Below are positions 46,581 through 55,991 of a stretch of 64,000 bases of DNA, in pieces. The notes beneath the pieces are model-generated. The model searched no databases. It worked only from the letters and a program-made list of their open reading frames with translations, and was not told where the DNA came from. The stretch covers positions 1-64,000 of the forward strand of contig NZ_APKE01000022.1 in NCBI RefSeq assembly GCF_009835145.1, written 5' to 3'. Positions within the stretch are counted from its first letter, which is position 1; each line of letters begins with the position of its first letter. Both the position numbers and the translations under genes were made by a program. This DNA is from Profundibacterium mesophilum KAUST100406-0324. Lineage in GTDB: Bacteria > Pseudomonadota > Alphaproteobacteria > Rhodobacterales > Rhodobacteraceae.

Positions 46581-47474
46581 TCAGGCGGTCAGGCCCACCG
46601 GCTCCGGCAATCCGTTCTGCCGGCAGCAGGCGGTCAGCGTGTTGGCCAGAAGGCAGGCGATGGTCATCGGTCCCACCCCGCCGGGAACCGGGGTGATGGC
46701 CCCGGCCACCGCGCTGCAGCTCTCGAAATCGGCGTCACCGACGAGGCGCGTGCCGCCATCGGGCTTGGCGATCCGGTTGATCCCGACATCGATCAGGGTC
46801 GCGCCGGGCTTCAGCCAGTCGCCCCGCACCATGCCGGGCCGCCCGACCGCCGCCACGACGATATCGGCGCGGCGCAGGACCGCAGGCAGCTCGCGCGTGC
46901 GCGAATGGGCGACGGTCACGGTGCAGCTGTCGCCGAGCAGGAGCTGCGCCATCGGTTTGCCCACGATGTTCGAGCGGCCCAGGACGACCGCCTCCAGCCC
47001 CGACAGATCGCCGTGATGGGCGCGCAGCATCATCAGGCAGCCAAGCGGCGTGCAGGGAACCATCGCCTTCTGTCCCGTCCCCAGGAGCCCGACATTCGAG
47101 ATGTGGAAGCCGTCCACGTCCTTGGCCGGATTGATCCGCGCCATGACCTTGTCGGCATCCACATGGCCCGGCAGGGGCAGCTGCACCAGGATGCCGTGCA
47201 CCGCCGGATCGCCGTTGAGCCGGTCCACGAGCTCCAGAAGGGCCGCCTCGCTCACCGTCTCGTCGAGACGGTGCTCGAAGCTGCGCATGCCAGCCTCGCC
47301 GGTCTGCTTGCCCTTGGCCCTGACATAGACCTGGCTTGCCGGATCCTCTCCCACCAGGACGACCGCGAGTCCTGGCACGATCCCCTGCCCCTCGGTCAGT
47401 TTCGTGACCTGCGCCGCGACACGCGCGCGCAGCTCGGCGGCGAAGGCCTTTCCGTCAATGATCGTGGCCGTCAT
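46581..47474 (-). CDS. folD: Methylenetetrahydrofolate dehydrogenase / cyclohydrolase
   Basis: 297-residue bifunctional enzyme interconverting 5,10-methylene-THF and 10-formyl-THF. Blocks present are [14 protein letters not shown] with the catalytic Lys region, [11 protein letters not shown], the NADP-binding [16 protein letters not shown] and [15 protein letters not shown] near the C-terminus. It is encoded 38 bp after fhs on the same strand, so the two steps from formate to methylene-THF are probably coexpressed. Confidence 0.95.
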   Translation of the reverse strand: MTATIIDGKAFAAELRARVAAQVTKLTEGQGIVPGLAVVLVGEDPASQVYVRAKGKQTGEAGMRSFEHRLDETVSEAALLELVDRLNGDPAVHGILVQLPLPGHVDADKVMARINPAKDVDGFHISNVGLLGTGQKAMVPCTPLGCLMMLRAHHGDLSGLEAVVLGRSNIVGKPMAQLLLGDSCTVTVAHSRTRELPAVLRRADIVVAAVGRPGMVRGDWLKPGATLIDVGINRIAKPDGGTRLVGDADFESCSAVAGAITPVPGGVGPMTIACLLANTLTACCRQNGLPEPVGLTA

Positions 47475-47512
47475 CTGTATCCCTTGCTCTTTTCTCGGTC
47501 ACCGCGAGCCCG

Positions 47513-49189
47513 TCAGAACAGGCCCTCGATCTGGCCCGCCTCGTTGAGGCGGATCGCTTCGGCCGCCGGGCTGCGGGGCAGGCCCGGCATGGTCATGATC
47601 TCGCCGCAGATCGCGACGACGAAGCCGGCCCCGGCGGAAAGGCGCACCTCGCGCACCGGCACACTGTGCCCGGTCGGCGCGCCGCGCAGCGCCGGATCGG
47701 TGCTGAACGAATATTGCGTCTTGGCCATGCAGACCGGCAAGTTCCCATAGCCCTGCGCCTCCCAGGCATGCAACTGGTCGCGGATCTTCTTGTCGGCGAT
47801 CACCGCATCGGCGCGGTAGATGCGTTTGGCGATCGTCTCCATCTTTTCGAAGAGGCCCATCTCGTCGGGATAGAGGGGCGCGAAATTGGCATCATCGTGA
47901 TCGGCGATCTCGGCCACGCGCCGGGCAAGCGCCTCGGTGCCCTTGCCGCCCTCGGCCCAGTGCCGGCACAGGATCGCCTCCGAGCCCTGCCCCCTGACGA
48001 ACTCATCGACGGCCGCGATCTCGGCCTCGGTATCACCGTGGAAATGGTTGATGGCGACCACCACCGGCACGCCGAAACTCTTCACGTTCTCGATGTGACG
48101 GCCAAGATTGGCGCATCCCTTGCCCACCGCCTCGACATTCTCGGCACCAAGATCGGCCTTGGCCACGCCGCCGTTCATCTTCATCGCGCGCACGGTCGCG
48201 ACGAGTACGACGCAGGAGGGCGCGATGCCGGCCTTGCGGCACTTGATGTTCATGAACTTCTCGGCGCCCAGATCGGCTCCGAAGCCCGCTTCCGTGACCA
48301 CGTAATCGGCCAGCTTGAGCGCCGTCGTCGTCGCGATCACGGAGTTGCAGCCATGGGCAATGTTGGCGAAGGGGCCGCCATGCACGAAGGCGGGATTGTT
48401 CTCGAGCGTCTGCACGAGGTTGGGCTGCATCGCATCCTTCAGCAGCACCGTCATCGCCCCGTCGGCCTTGATGTCGCGCGCGTGGATCGGGGCGCGGTCA
48501 CGGGTATAGGCGACGATGATGTCGCCGAGACGCTTTTGCAGGTCCTTGAGCGAGCGCGCGAGGCACAGGCAGGCCATCACCTCGGAGGCGACGGTGATGT
48601 CGAAGCCCGCCTCGGTCGGGAAGCCGTTCGCCACACCGCCGAGAGAGGCGGTGATCTGCCGCAAGGCACGGTCGTTCATGTCCATGACCCGGCGCCAGAC
48701 GATGCGCCGCGTGTCGATCCCGAGCGCGTTGCCCCAGTAGATATGGTTGTCGATCATCGCGCTCAGCAGGTTATGCGCGCTGGTGATCGCGTGGAAGTCG
48801 CCGGTGAAATGGAGGTTCATCTCCTCCATCGGCACGACCTGCGCATAGCCGCCGCCGGCCGCCCCGCCCTTCATCCCGAAACACGGCCCGAGGGACGCCT
48901 CGCGGATGCAGATCGCGGCCTTCTTGCCGATCGCGTTGAGCCCGTCGCCAAGGCCCACGGTCGTCGTGGTCTTGCCCTCCCCCGCGGGGGTCGGATTGAT
49001 CGCGGTCACGAGGATCAGCTTGCCGTCGGGGCGGTCTTGAACGCTGTCGATGAACCGCTGCGACAGCTTGGCCTTGTCATGCCCGTAGGGCAGCAGGTCC
49101 GCCGCGTCGATCCCGAGCTTGGCGCCGATCTCCTGGATCGGACGTTTGCTGGCTTCGCGGGCGATCTCGATATCGGTCTTGAAACTCAT
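47513..49189 (-). CDS. fhs: Formate-tetrahydrofolate ligase
   Basis: 558-residue ATP-dependent enzyme that makes 10-formyl-THF from formate and THF. The P-loop block is [18 protein letters not shown]. Other conserved parts are [39 protein letters not shown] and the C-terminal [15 protein letters not shown]. The ATG at 49189 ([13 protein letters not shown]) is the standard N-terminus; an in-frame extension of 69 codons upstream is rejected. With FolD it feeds one-carbon units to purine, Met and Ser pathways or handles demethylation-derived formate. Confidence 0.96.
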   Translation of the reverse strand: MSFKTDIEIAREASKRPIQEIGAKLGIDAADLLPYGHDKAKLSQRFIDSVQDRPDGKLILVTAINPTPAGEGKTTTTVGLGDGLNAIGKKAAICIREASLGPCFGMKGGAAGGGYAQVVPMEEMNLHFTGDFHAITSAHNLLSAMIDNHIYWGNALGIDTRRIVWRRVMDMNDRALRQITASLGGVANGFPTEAGFDITVASEVMACLCLARSLKDLQKRLGDIIVAYTRDRAPIHARDIKADGAMTVLLKDAMQPNLVQTLENNPAFVHGGPFANIAHGCNSVIATTTALKLADYVVTEAGFGADLGAEKFMNIKCRKAGIAPSCVVLVATVRAMKMNGGVAKADLGAENVEAVGKGCANLGRHIENVKSFGVPVVVAINHFHGDTEAEIAAVDEFVRGQGSEAILCRHWAEGGKGTEALARRVAEIADHDDANFAPLYPDEMGLFEKMETIAKRIYRADAVIADKKIRDQLHAWEAQGYGNLPVCMAKTQYSFSTDPALRGAPTGHSVPVREVRLSAGAGFVVAICGEIMTMPGLPRSPAAEAIRLNEAGQIEGLF

Positions 49190-49416
49190 CTCGTCAGCGT
49201 CCTCCTGCGCGTTGTCTGCTTCTGACGATACCCATCGGAACTGGCAAGGGCGGCGCGTTTTGCGACCATCCCACCGGTGCTTGCGGCCCGGAGCCGCGCG
49301 CGTTTCCCGATATGCGCCCGGTGCGGTGCCGAAAGGATTCGTCGTAGCCACTGCAAAATGAGGGAACCACGAGAGGGTCGGCGAAGTTACGCTCATAACA
49401 ACATGGAGTGGATACG

Positions 49417-49491
49417 ATGCTCAAAGCGACCCTTGCAATTCACGGTGGTTTCGTTCTCGGCCTTCTTCTGGCGGCATCGACGCTCCTGTGA
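49417..49491 (+). CDS. Candidate 24-residue hydrophobic peptide
   Basis: A 25-codon frame encodes a peptide that starts Met-Leu-Lys-Ala-Thr-Leu, carries His9-Gly-Gly and then one uninterrupted hydrophobic stretch (Phe-Val-Leu-Gly-Leu-Leu-Leu-Ala-Ala) to the stop. GGAG (49405-49408) lies eight bases before the ATG, an ideal ribosome site. It occupies the 400-bp gap between divergent fhs and the end of the thioesterase gene. It could be a small membrane protein or leader peptide. No homologue is known to me, so this is a prediction from sequence only. Confidence 0.45.
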   Translation: MLKATLAIHGGFVLGLLLAASTLL

Positions 49492-49520
49492 TCGCGAACT
49501 CTCCCATCCTTTCGCGTATC

Positions 49521-49544
49521 GGTGCCGGCTGAACGGCCGGCACC
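49521..49544. terminator. Hairpin after the small hydrophobic peptide frame
   Basis: GGTGCCGGC (49521-49529) pairs with GCCGGCACC (49536-49544) around a 6-nt loop. It lies 30 bp after the small frame's stop and 50 bp past the thioesterase stop on the other strand. There is no T-run. Confidence 0.4.
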
Positions 49545-49594
49545 CCGCGCCGCACTGCCCCCGATCACTGGCATCTGCCATGGGACGGCGAGTG

Positions 49595-50020
49595 TCAGGG
49601 CGCGACCGGCACCATGGTGCCCAGAAGCAAGGCGACCTGCCGCCGCTCCCCCGCATTCCAGGCATAAACCGAGGCACTGACCACGATCAGCCTACGTCCC
49701 GCCTTCACCACCCTGCCATCCGCCGTCAGATGCGTTCCGAGCGCCGGCGCCAGCAGGTGGATCTTCATCTCCGACGTCATCACCTCCCGGTCCTCGGGAA
49801 GCCCGGTCAGGGCTGCGTATCCGGCGGCCGAATCCCCGATCGAGAATGCCAGGCCCGCGTGACCGGCGCCGTGCTGCTGTGCCGTCTGCGCGCGCAGCGG
49901 CGCCTCAATGACCGCATGTCCGGGCTCCAGCACGGTCAGCTCGGCCCCCAGCGTATGCATCATGCCCTGCGCCGAGAAACTCGCGCGGATGCGCTGTTCG
50001 GCGGCGGGAGCGAGGCTCAC
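49595..50020 (-). CDS. PaaI-family hot-dog thioesterase
   Basis: 141-residue hot-dog protein of the PaaI/YigI type, probably an acyl-CoA thioesterase. The helix-containing QQHGAGHAGLAFSIGDSAAGYAAL block holds the family's H-G-G-like and Asp/Glu positions. The strands MKIHLLAPALGTHLTADGRVV and LIVVSASVYAW follow. The GTG start at 50020 overlaps the upstream phosphoesterase stop by 3 bp (GTGA), which decides it over longer Arg-rich extensions. The substrate is unknown. Confidence 0.82.
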   Translation of the reverse strand: MSLAPAAEQRIRASFSAQGMMHTLGAELTVLEPGHAVIEAPLRAQTAQQHGAGHAGLAFSIGDSAAGYAALTGLPEDREVMTSEMKIHLLAPALGTHLTADGRVVKAGRRLIVVSASVYAWNAGERRQVALLLGTMVPVAP

Positions 50021-50706
50021 GAGGCGCGCCGCGCGGCGGTGCGCGCGGGACGCGGCACCATGCAGGGCGCGGGACCGGTCAGCACCGCGAAGGCCTGCGA
50101 CGGAAAGAGCGCGCGCAGCGGCGCCGCGCACCAGTCGAGTCCGCCCGTATAGGTTCCGTAGGCAGGCAGGATCATCCGCACCGCGTCAAAGAGGAAACAG
50201 GGCCGCGACACCCGCCCCCGGTGCAGCGAAAGCTGCGCCTTGGGATGATAATGCCCAGAGACCTCTCCGGGCGCGGCGCCATCCTCGGCGATATGGCGCA
50301 GCAGCAGCCTGCCCAGCGCGACCTGGGACGCGGCCGCGCCGCCGAACCGGTGGGGGGCGGGATCGTGGTTGCCGCTGATCCAGACCCACTCGCGCCCCTG
50401 CTGGAATGCCGTGATGCGCGCATGGGCGTCGGGGCCAAGCGCCTCCGCGGCGGCATCGTCGTCGAAACTGTCGCCAAGACAGATGACGCATGAGGGCCCC
50501 GTGCGGGCGATGTCCTTGCCGAGCCGCTCGAGCGTTTCGGCGCACTCGTAGGGCGGAAGCATCGCGCCGCCGCGCCGCGCCATGCGCTCGGACTTGCCAA
50601 GATGCAGGTCGGACACCACGAGCGTCCCATGGGCGGGAAACCACGCCCCGCCCGAGCCGAGCGCCACGCAGCGCTCACCACAGAAATCGATCACGCATTC
50701 GGTCAT
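50017..50706 (-). CDS. Metallophosphoesterase, PdeM-like
   Basis: 229-residue calcineurin-type phosphoesterase similar to PdeM, the nuclease or phosphodiesterase usually linked to the Lhr helicase and an ATP-dependent ligase in DNA damage response. Metal-binding blocks are VSDLHLGKSE, ICLGDSFDD, WISGNHDP and GEVSGHYHPKA. No lhr or ligase gene is in the window, so the DNA-repair assignment rests only on resemblance. It follows cueR by 52 bp on the same strand. Confidence 0.82.
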   Translation of the reverse strand: MTECVIDFCGERCVALGSGGAWFPAHGTLVVSDLHLGKSERMARRGGAMLPPYECAETLERLGKDIARTGPSCVICLGDSFDDDAAAEALGPDAHARITAFQQGREWVWISGNHDPAPHRFGGAAASQVALGRLLLRHIAEDGAAPGEVSGHYHPKAQLSLHRGRVSRPCFLFDAVRMILPAYGTYTGGLDWCAAPLRALFPSQAFAVLTGPAPCMVPRPARTAARRAS

Positions 50707-50758
50707 GTGTTCCGGGGTGCCACCTCGCGCGGCGCGGCGCAAGCCTTTCCGCGCCCCG

Positions 50759-51145
50759 TCAGTTCGAGGAGAGCTGCTTGAGGATGGGGCAGTCCGGCCG
50801 GTCATCCCCTGCACAGGCCTCGACGAGGTTCGACAGGGTCGCGCGCATTTCCTGCAGGTCGGCGATCTTGGTGTCGATCATCGCCAGGTGGCCGTTCGAG
50901 ATGCGCTTGACGTCGGCGCTGGCGCGGCCCTTGTCCTCCCAGAGCGCAAGCAGCGCCCGGCAGTCCTCGATGGTGAAGCCGAGGGCGCGTGCCCGTCCCA
51001 GGAAGGCCAGCTTGTGCAGCTCGACCGGCCGGAAGACGCGGTAGCCGTTGGAATCGCGCAGCGGCTTGATGAAGCCGATATCCTCGTAATAGCGGATCGT
51101 CTTGGCCGGCAGGCCGCAGCGGGCGGATACGTCGCCGATATTCAT
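50759..51145 (-). CDS. cueR: Copper-responsive MerR-family regulator CueR
   Basis: 128-residue activator. The N-terminal MerR helix-turn-helix starts MNIGDVSARCGLPAKTIRYYEDIGFIKP, a coiled-coil dimer helix follows, and the C-terminal metal loop has Cys-Ala-Gly-Asp-Asp-Arg-Pro-Asp-Cys, the eight-residue Cys spacing of Cu(I)-sensing CueR. A Ser near residue 76-84 (RISNGHL region) is consistent with a monovalent-metal sensor. It lies 22 bp after copA on the same strand, so it is probably transcribed from and autoregulated at the copA promoter. Confidence 0.93.
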   Translation of the reverse strand: MNIGDVSARCGLPAKTIRYYEDIGFIKPLRDSNGYRVFRPVELHKLAFLGRARALGFTIEDCRALLALWEDKGRASADVKRISNGHLAMIDTKIADLQEMRATLSNLVEACAGDDRPDCPILKQLSSN

Positions 51146-51167
51146 ATCATGCGTCCTTTCGAATTGG

Positions 51168-53705
51168 CTATTGGGCTGGGGTCGCGACGGACCGGGAAGG
51201 CCGGAGCTCCCCGGTGCCCGCCTTCTCCCCGCCGGGCGCCGCGATCCAGCGCAGGCGCAGCGCGTTGCTGAGCACGAAGACGCTCGAAAGCGCCATCGCC
51301 CCCGCGGCGAGGATCGGCGACAGGAGCGTGCCCGTCAGGGGATAGAGCGCGCCGGCGGCGACCGGGATCAGGGCCGTGTTGTAGACGAAGGCCCAGAAAA
51401 GGTTCTGGCGGATGTTCCGGATAGTCCGCCGGCTCACCTCGAAGGCCCGCGCGACACCGGCAAGATCGCCCGACATCAGCACCACGTCCGCCGTCTCGAT
51501 CGCGACATCCGTGCCGGTGCCCACCGCGATGCCGATATCGGCGGCCGCAAGCGCGGGGGCGTCGTTGATCCCGTCACCGACGAAGGCGAGCCGGCCGCCG
51601 GAGGCACCGGCGCGCAGCGCCTCGATCGCGGCGACCTTGCCGTCGGGCATCACCTCGGCGACGATCTCGTCGATTCCAAGCTCCGCGCCGACCGCGCGGG
51701 CGGTCCTAGCATTGTCGCCGGTGATCATCGCCACCGTCAGGCCCTGCGCCTGCAGCGTCTCGACCATGCGTGCCGCGCTCGGCTTGACCGGGTCGGCGAC
51801 ACCGATGAGCGCCACGGCACGGCCATCCTGCGCCGCGTAGAGCGGCGTGCGGCCCTGATCGCCCAGCGCGTCGCCGCGCGCGGCCAGTCCCGACAGGTCG
51901 ATACCCTCGCGCGCCATCAGCCTGTCGGCGCCGATCACGATCCGCCGGCCCTCGACGGTGGCGCTGACCCCGAGCCCGGTGATCGCGGTGAAATCCTCGA
52001 CCGCCGGCATCGGCAAATCGCGCATTTTCGCGGCGCGCAGGACGGCCTCCGCGATCGGGTGTTCGGAATGGGCCTCGACCGCCGCGATGCGAGCAAGCAG
52101 CGCATCGCGCGCCGTCTCGTCCAGATCTTCGGCGGTCGCGAACTCCGTGAGCTCGGGCCGTCCCATGGTCAGGGTGCCGGTCTTGTCGAAGGCGACCACG
52201 CGCGCCTCCTGCAGGCTTTGCAGCGCATCGCCCTTGCGAAAGAGCACGCCAAGCTCGGCGGCGCGGCCCGATCCAACCATCACCGACGTCGGCGTCGCCA
52301 GACCCATCGCGCAAGGGCAGGCCACGATCAGAACGGACACGCCCGAGACGAGCGCGAGGGCAAGCGCCGGCTCGGGTCCGACGAGCAGCCATGCCGAAAC
52401 GCTCAGAACCGCCGTAGCAAGCACCACCGGCACGAACCAGCGTACGATCCGGTCGACCATCCCCTGGATCGGCAGCTTGGCGCCCTGCGCCTGCTGGACC
52501 ATCCGCACGATGCCGGACAGAAGCGTGTCCGCCCCCACGGCGGTGGCCCGAAGATCGAGACTGCCGGCGCCGTTGACGGTGCCGCCGACGACGGCCGCGC
52601 CTTCGGTCTTGTCGATGGGCACCGGCTCGCCGGTGATCATGCTCTCATCGACGAAGGAGCGCCCCGAGATAACCACGCCGTCCACCGCGATCCGCTCGCC
52701 GGGGCGCACGCGCACCGTGTCGCCCACCGCGATATCGCGGATCGCGACCTCCTCGAGCCTGTCGCCGCGCAGGACCATTGCGGTTTGCGGCTGCAGGCCG
52801 ACAAGCGCCCGGATGGCCGCGCCGGTGCGCCCCTTGGCCCGTGCCTCGAGCAGGCGCCCCAGAAGGATCAGGGTCACGATCACGCCCGCCGCCTCGAAAT
52901 AGACGCCGCGCGTACCCTCCGGCAGCCATGCCGGCGCGAAGAGGGCGACCGTGGAATAGCCCCAGGCCGCGAGCGTGCCAAGCGCCACGAGAGAGTTCAT
53001 GTTGGGCGCCGCGCGCAGCAGGGCGGGAATGCCGAGCGTCACGAAGCGCCGTCCCGGCCAGACCATCACCAGCGTCACGAGGACGAACTGGATCAGCCAG
53101 CTGTTGCGCATCCCGAGCGTTCCCATGATCCACTCATGCATGCCCGGTACGAAATGGCTGCCCATCTCCAGCACGAAGACCGGTGCGGTCAGCAGTGCGG
53201 CGAGCAGTGTCGCCCGGCGCAGCGCATCCACCTCCTCGTCGCGGCGACGTGCGCGCAGATCCCCGCCCGCCTCCGCCCCGGGGCCATCTGCCGACACGCG
53301 CACGGCGCCGTAGCCGGCGGCACCCGCGGCGGCGATGATCCCGTCCTCGGTGGCAGCCCCTTCGAGCCAGGTGACATGGAGCGTCTCGTCGGCGAGGTTC
53401 ACATCGGCGGAAACGATGCCGGGGAGCCCGGCGACCGCCCGCTCCACCCGTCCGGTGCAGGAGGCGCAGGACATCCCGGAGACGTCGAAGCGTGCCTCGC
53501 GCGTCACCGCGGGATAGCCCGCCACGCGCAGCGCCTCGGCGATAGCGGAGGCATCGACATCGGCCGGATGCACCTGCGCCGTCTCGGCGGCCAGGTTGAC
53601 ATGCGCCTCGCGAACGCCCTCGACGCCGGACAGGGCCCGTTCCGCACGTCCGACACAGGACGCGCAGGAGAGTCCCTCCAGCGAGAAGTTCAGATCCTGT
53701 GCCAT
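51168..53705 (-). CDS. copA: Cu(I)-exporting P1B-type ATPase CopA
   Basis: 845-residue inner-membrane pump that exports Cu(I) to the periplasm. Two N-terminal heavy-metal-binding domains carry GLSCASC (Cys14, Cys17) and GMSCASC (Cys80, Cys83). The transmembrane C-P-C motif (VACPCAMG) is near residue 462, the phosphorylation site D-K-T-G-T near 505, and H-P (SEHPIAEAV) near 548. The last helices ([16 protein letters not shown]) hold the family's Tyr-Asn. The ATG at 53705 is chosen so that the HMA domain begins directly. It is regulated by the adjacent cueR. Confidence 0.96.
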   Translation of the reverse strand: MAQDLNFSLEGLSCASCVGRAERALSGVEGVREAHVNLAAETAQVHPADVDASAIAEALRVAGYPAVTREARFDVSGMSCASCTGRVERAVAGLPGIVSADVNLADETLHVTWLEGAATEDGIIAAAGAAGYGAVRVSADGPGAEAGGDLRARRRDEEVDALRRATLLAALLTAPVFVLEMGSHFVPGMHEWIMGTLGMRNSWLIQFVLVTLVMVWPGRRFVTLGIPALLRAAPNMNSLVALGTLAAWGYSTVALFAPAWLPEGTRGVYFEAAGVIVTLILLGRLLEARAKGRTGAAIRALVGLQPQTAMVLRGDRLEEVAIRDIAVGDTVRVRPGERIAVDGVVISGRSFVDESMITGEPVPIDKTEGAAVVGGTVNGAGSLDLRATAVGADTLLSGIVRMVQQAQGAKLPIQGMVDRIVRWFVPVVLATAVLSVSAWLLVGPEPALALALVSGVSVLIVACPCAMGLATPTSVMVGSGRAAELGVLFRKGDALQSLQEARVVAFDKTGTLTMGRPELTEFATAEDLDETARDALLARIAAVEAHSEHPIAEAVLRAAKMRDLPMPAVEDFTAITGLGVSATVEGRRIVIGADRLMAREGIDLSGLAARGDALGDQGRTPLYAAQDGRAVALIGVADPVKPSAARMVETLQAQGLTVAMITGDNARTARAVGAELGIDEIVAEVMPDGKVAAIEALRAGASGGRLAFVGDGINDAPALAAADIGIAVGTGTDVAIETADVVLMSGDLAGVARAFEVSRRTIRNIRQNLFWAFVYNTALIPVAAGALYPLTGTLLSPILAAGAMALSSVFVLSNALRLRWIAAPGGEKAGTGELRPSRSVATPAQ

Positions 53706-53737
53706 GGATTCCTCCGCAGACATTGTTACCGATGGTG

Positions 53738-53768
53738 GATATGGGGTCTCCCCCCACTGGAAGGTCAA
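53738..53768 (-). promoter_or_regulatory. MerR-type copA promoter with CueR half-site
   Basis: On the minus strand -35 TTGACC (53768-53763) and -10-like CATATC (53743-53738) are separated by 19 bp, the lengthened spacer of MerR-family promoters. The left arm ACCTTCCAGT matches the CueR consensus arm exactly. The right arm is degenerate (GGAGACC instead of GGAAGGT). The copA start lies 33 bp downstream of the -10. Confidence 0.65.
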
Positions 53769-53912
53769 GCACCAGCACCGAAATTATTAAGTCGGCATCG
53801 CGCCGGATCACTTAGCCAGGGCGGTCCGCGGACGGCGATCGCGCGGCGGGGGGCTTGAAGATGCGCGCGGGCCCCGCACATCAAGAACAGACCGAATGAA
53901 AGGAGGTCCAGG

Positions 53913-54113
53913 ATGACACGTTACCAGATTCCCGGCATGAGCTGCGGACATTGCAAGGCCGCCGTCGAGCGCGCCGTCGCATCCGTCGATCCCACCGCCG
54001 AGGTGAGCGTCGATCTGCGGGAACGCCATGCCGACGTGGCCAGCGATGCCGCGCCTGCGCGAATGATCGAGGCGTTCAAATCCGAGGGCTACGAAGCGGT
54101 CGTCGCCCCCTGA
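53913..54113 (+). CDS. copZ: Copper chaperone CopZ (heavy-metal-associated domain)
   Basis: 66-residue cytosolic metallochaperone with a single HMA domain. The metal site is G-M-S-C-G-H-C (Cys11, Cys14), and a ferredoxin-like fold follows. The His between the cysteines is common in CopZ proteins and tunes Cu(I) affinity. A very strong AGGAGGT lies six bases before the ATG. It is divergent from copA, which it is expected to supply, and converges on the cytochrome/oxidase operon. Confidence 0.93.
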   Translation: MTRYQIPGMSCGHCKAAVERAVASVDPTAEVSVDLRERHADVASDAAPARMIEAFKSEGYEAVVAP

Positions 54114-54141
54114 ACCGCGGCGCCTTCCACGGGGCGGCAGG

Positions 54142-54603
54142 CTACCGGGCCGCCTCGCCTTGCGTGCGGGCGGCCTGCACCTGCTGGATACGGTCCGGCC
54201 AGGTCGACCTGATATAGGCGAGGACGTCGCGGATCTCGGCATCCTCGAGCACGCCGGAGAAGCCCGGCATCCCGCTGGCAAAGCCGGTGACACCCCGCGC
54301 CTCCAGTGCCGCCGCCCCGCCAAGCGCCACGTAATCGAACAGCATCCCGTCGCCATGATGCCATGTATGGCCCGTCTCGTCATGCGGCGGGGCCGGCAGG
54401 ATGCCATCCGGGCCGGGCCTTTGCCAATCCGCCTGCCCCTCGAGCGCGGCGCCGTGGCAGGCCGCGCAGGTCTCGACATAGATCGCCGCGCCCGCCGCGA
54501 TGTCGCGCCGCGGCGCCTCCGCCATGGCAGGCACCGAGAGCACCCAGACGAGCGCACCAAGGGCGGCCGCCGCCAGGACGGCCACTGAGAGCATCATCCG
54601 CAT
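54142..54603 (-). CDS. Monohaem cytochrome c, last gene of the oxidase operon
   Basis: 153-residue exported cytochrome c. A signal peptide or anchor (about 3-25) precedes the haem motif C-A-A-C-H-G. A candidate axial Met is in FASGMPGFSGVL, and the class I end is EIRDVLAYIRSTW. The segment HDETGHTWHHGDG adds three His that may bind metal. Its ATG overlaps the oxidase stop by one base, so it is translationally coupled and is probably an electron partner of the oxidase. Confidence 0.88.
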   Translation of the reverse strand: MRMMLSVAVLAAAALGALVWVLSVPAMAEAPRRDIAAGAAIYVETCAACHGAALEGQADWQRPGPDGILPAPPHDETGHTWHHGDGMLFDYVALGGAAALEARGVTGFASGMPGFSGVLEDAEIRDVLAYIRSTWPDRIQQVQAARTQGEAAR

Positions 54604-55991
54604 CAAGTGACCTCGATCCACTGGACCATGCCCGATGCCGCGTGGCCGAGCATGTGGCAATGGATCAGCCACTTGCCGGGATTGCGTGCCTCGAAGACGA
54701 TCTCGCCGGTCTCCTGCCCGGCCACCAGGAGCGTGTCGCGCATCGGGCCCAACGCGCCGCCCGACAGCACTTCGCGGAAATGCATCCCGTGCAGGTGCAT
54801 CGCGTGCGGAAAGACGGTTTGGTTCTCCATCCGGATGCGCAGGGTCTCGCCGCGCGCGGCCGAGGCGAAGGGCGTCTTCGGCAAGCCCGCCGCCCCGCCC
54901 AGCGCCCAGAACTGCCCGGCCCCGACAAGATCACGGAACTGCGTCTCGGCACCCTCGTACATGGCACTGCCCAGACGGCCCATCGCCCCGCCTTCGATCG
55001 GCATGTCGAGTGCGCGGACCGATGCCAGGTCGGGCAATTCCTGCCCCGGGTTCGGCGGCAGCGGAGCGGGCGCGGGACGCCGGCTCAGGGCCGCGCGCCC
55101 GGTGACCGGGAAGCTGACCTGCGCCGCGGCGGCGTCGCGGTCAAAGCGCACGAGATAGGCCTCCTCGCCCTCCTCCGCGACGACATCCACCAGAAGGTCC
55201 GCCCGCTGTCCCGGACCCAGGACGAAATCCTCGCCCACGGCCTCCGGCGATGCGAGCGGCATTCCGTCGAGGGCGACGATCCAGCCCTCCAGCCCCTTGA
55301 GGGCCAGAGGGAAGATCCGGGCATTGGCGGCATTGATCAGCCGCAGCCGCAGCCGCGCGTTCTGCTCGACCGGCAGCGCCAGATCAAAGGTCGCGTTGGT
55401 CGCGATGAAGTTGCCCATCCGTCCGCCATGCGAATTGTCATGGGGGGCACCCCAGTCGCCGGCCAGTTGCGCGTCGTCCTGAAGACGCCAGTCATCGAGG
55501 ATCAGCACATGCTCGGCATCGATATCGAGCGGTTCGGGCTCGGTGACGATGAGCGCACCGTAGAGCCCGCGCCCCACCTGCTCCACCGATTGCGCATGGG
55601 CGTGATACCAGTAGGTTCCGGCATCCGGCAGGGCGAAGTCGTAATCGAAGCTCGCGCCGGGCGCGACGGCCTCCTGCGTCAGTCCCGGCACGCCGTCCAT
55701 CGCGTTGTCGATGCGGATGCCGTGCCAATGGATGCTGGTCGGCTGATCGAGCCCGTTGCGCAGGCGGCGCGTGAGCCGCTCCCCTTGCGCGATGCGCATC
55801 TCCGGGCCGGGCGCCATCCCGTCATATCCCCAGATCCGCGTGGCGGGATAATCGGACGGCGCGAGCTGATGTTCGGCCGCCCGTGGCTCGATCACCTGCA
55901 TCCCGCCGGCGCCGGCGGCCGCCTCAGCGAGGCGCGGCAACCACAGGCTCGCGGCGCTGCCGGCCAGCATTTGTCGTCGGTTCAGCTTCAT
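54603..55991 (-). CDS. Tat-exported multicopper oxidase
   Basis: 462-residue laccase-type oxidase. The Tat signal is N-R-R-Q-M-L-A-G (residues 4-11). All copper ligand motifs are present: H88-W-H90-G, W-Y-H130-A-H132, H396-A-M-H399-L-H401-G and H444-C-H446 with H450 and axial Met455. It should couple one-electron oxidation of a substrate (Cu(I) is typical for copper-island enzymes) to O2 reduction. Unlike CueO it has no Met-rich loop; that role could fall to the neighbouring cytochrome c' insert. It overlaps both flanking cytochrome genes. Confidence 0.93.
   Translation of the reverse strand: MKLNRRQMLAGSAASLWLPRLAEAAAGAGGMQVIEPRAAEHQLAPSDYPATRIWGYDGMAPGPEMRIAQGERLTRRLRNGLDQPTSIHWHGIRIDNAMDGVPGLTQEAVAPGASFDYDFALPDAGTYWYHAHAQSVEQVGRGLYGALIVTEPEPLDIDAEHVLILDDWRLQDDAQLAGDWGAPHDNSHGGRMGNFIATNATFDLALPVEQNARLRLRLINAANARIFPLALKGLEGWIVALDGMPLASPEAVGEDFVLGPGQRADLLVDVVAEEGEEAYLVRFDRDAAAAQVSFPVTGRAALSRRPAPAPLPPNPGQELPDLASVRALDMPIEGGAMGRLGSAMYEGAETQFRDLVGAGQFWALGGAAGLPKTPFASAARGETLRIRMENQTVFPHAMHLHGMHFREVLSGGALGPMRDTLLVAGQETGEIVFEARNPGKWLIHCHMLGHAASGMVQWIEVT

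Noticed and set aside
49190-49396. N-terminal extension of fhs
   Set aside because: The 69 extra codons do not look like protein, and [13 protein letters not shown] is the normal family start.
51102-53858. 918-codon plus-strand open frame opposite copA
   Set aside because: It mirrors the CopA codons, has no recognisable motif and crosses the cueR-copA intergenic region.
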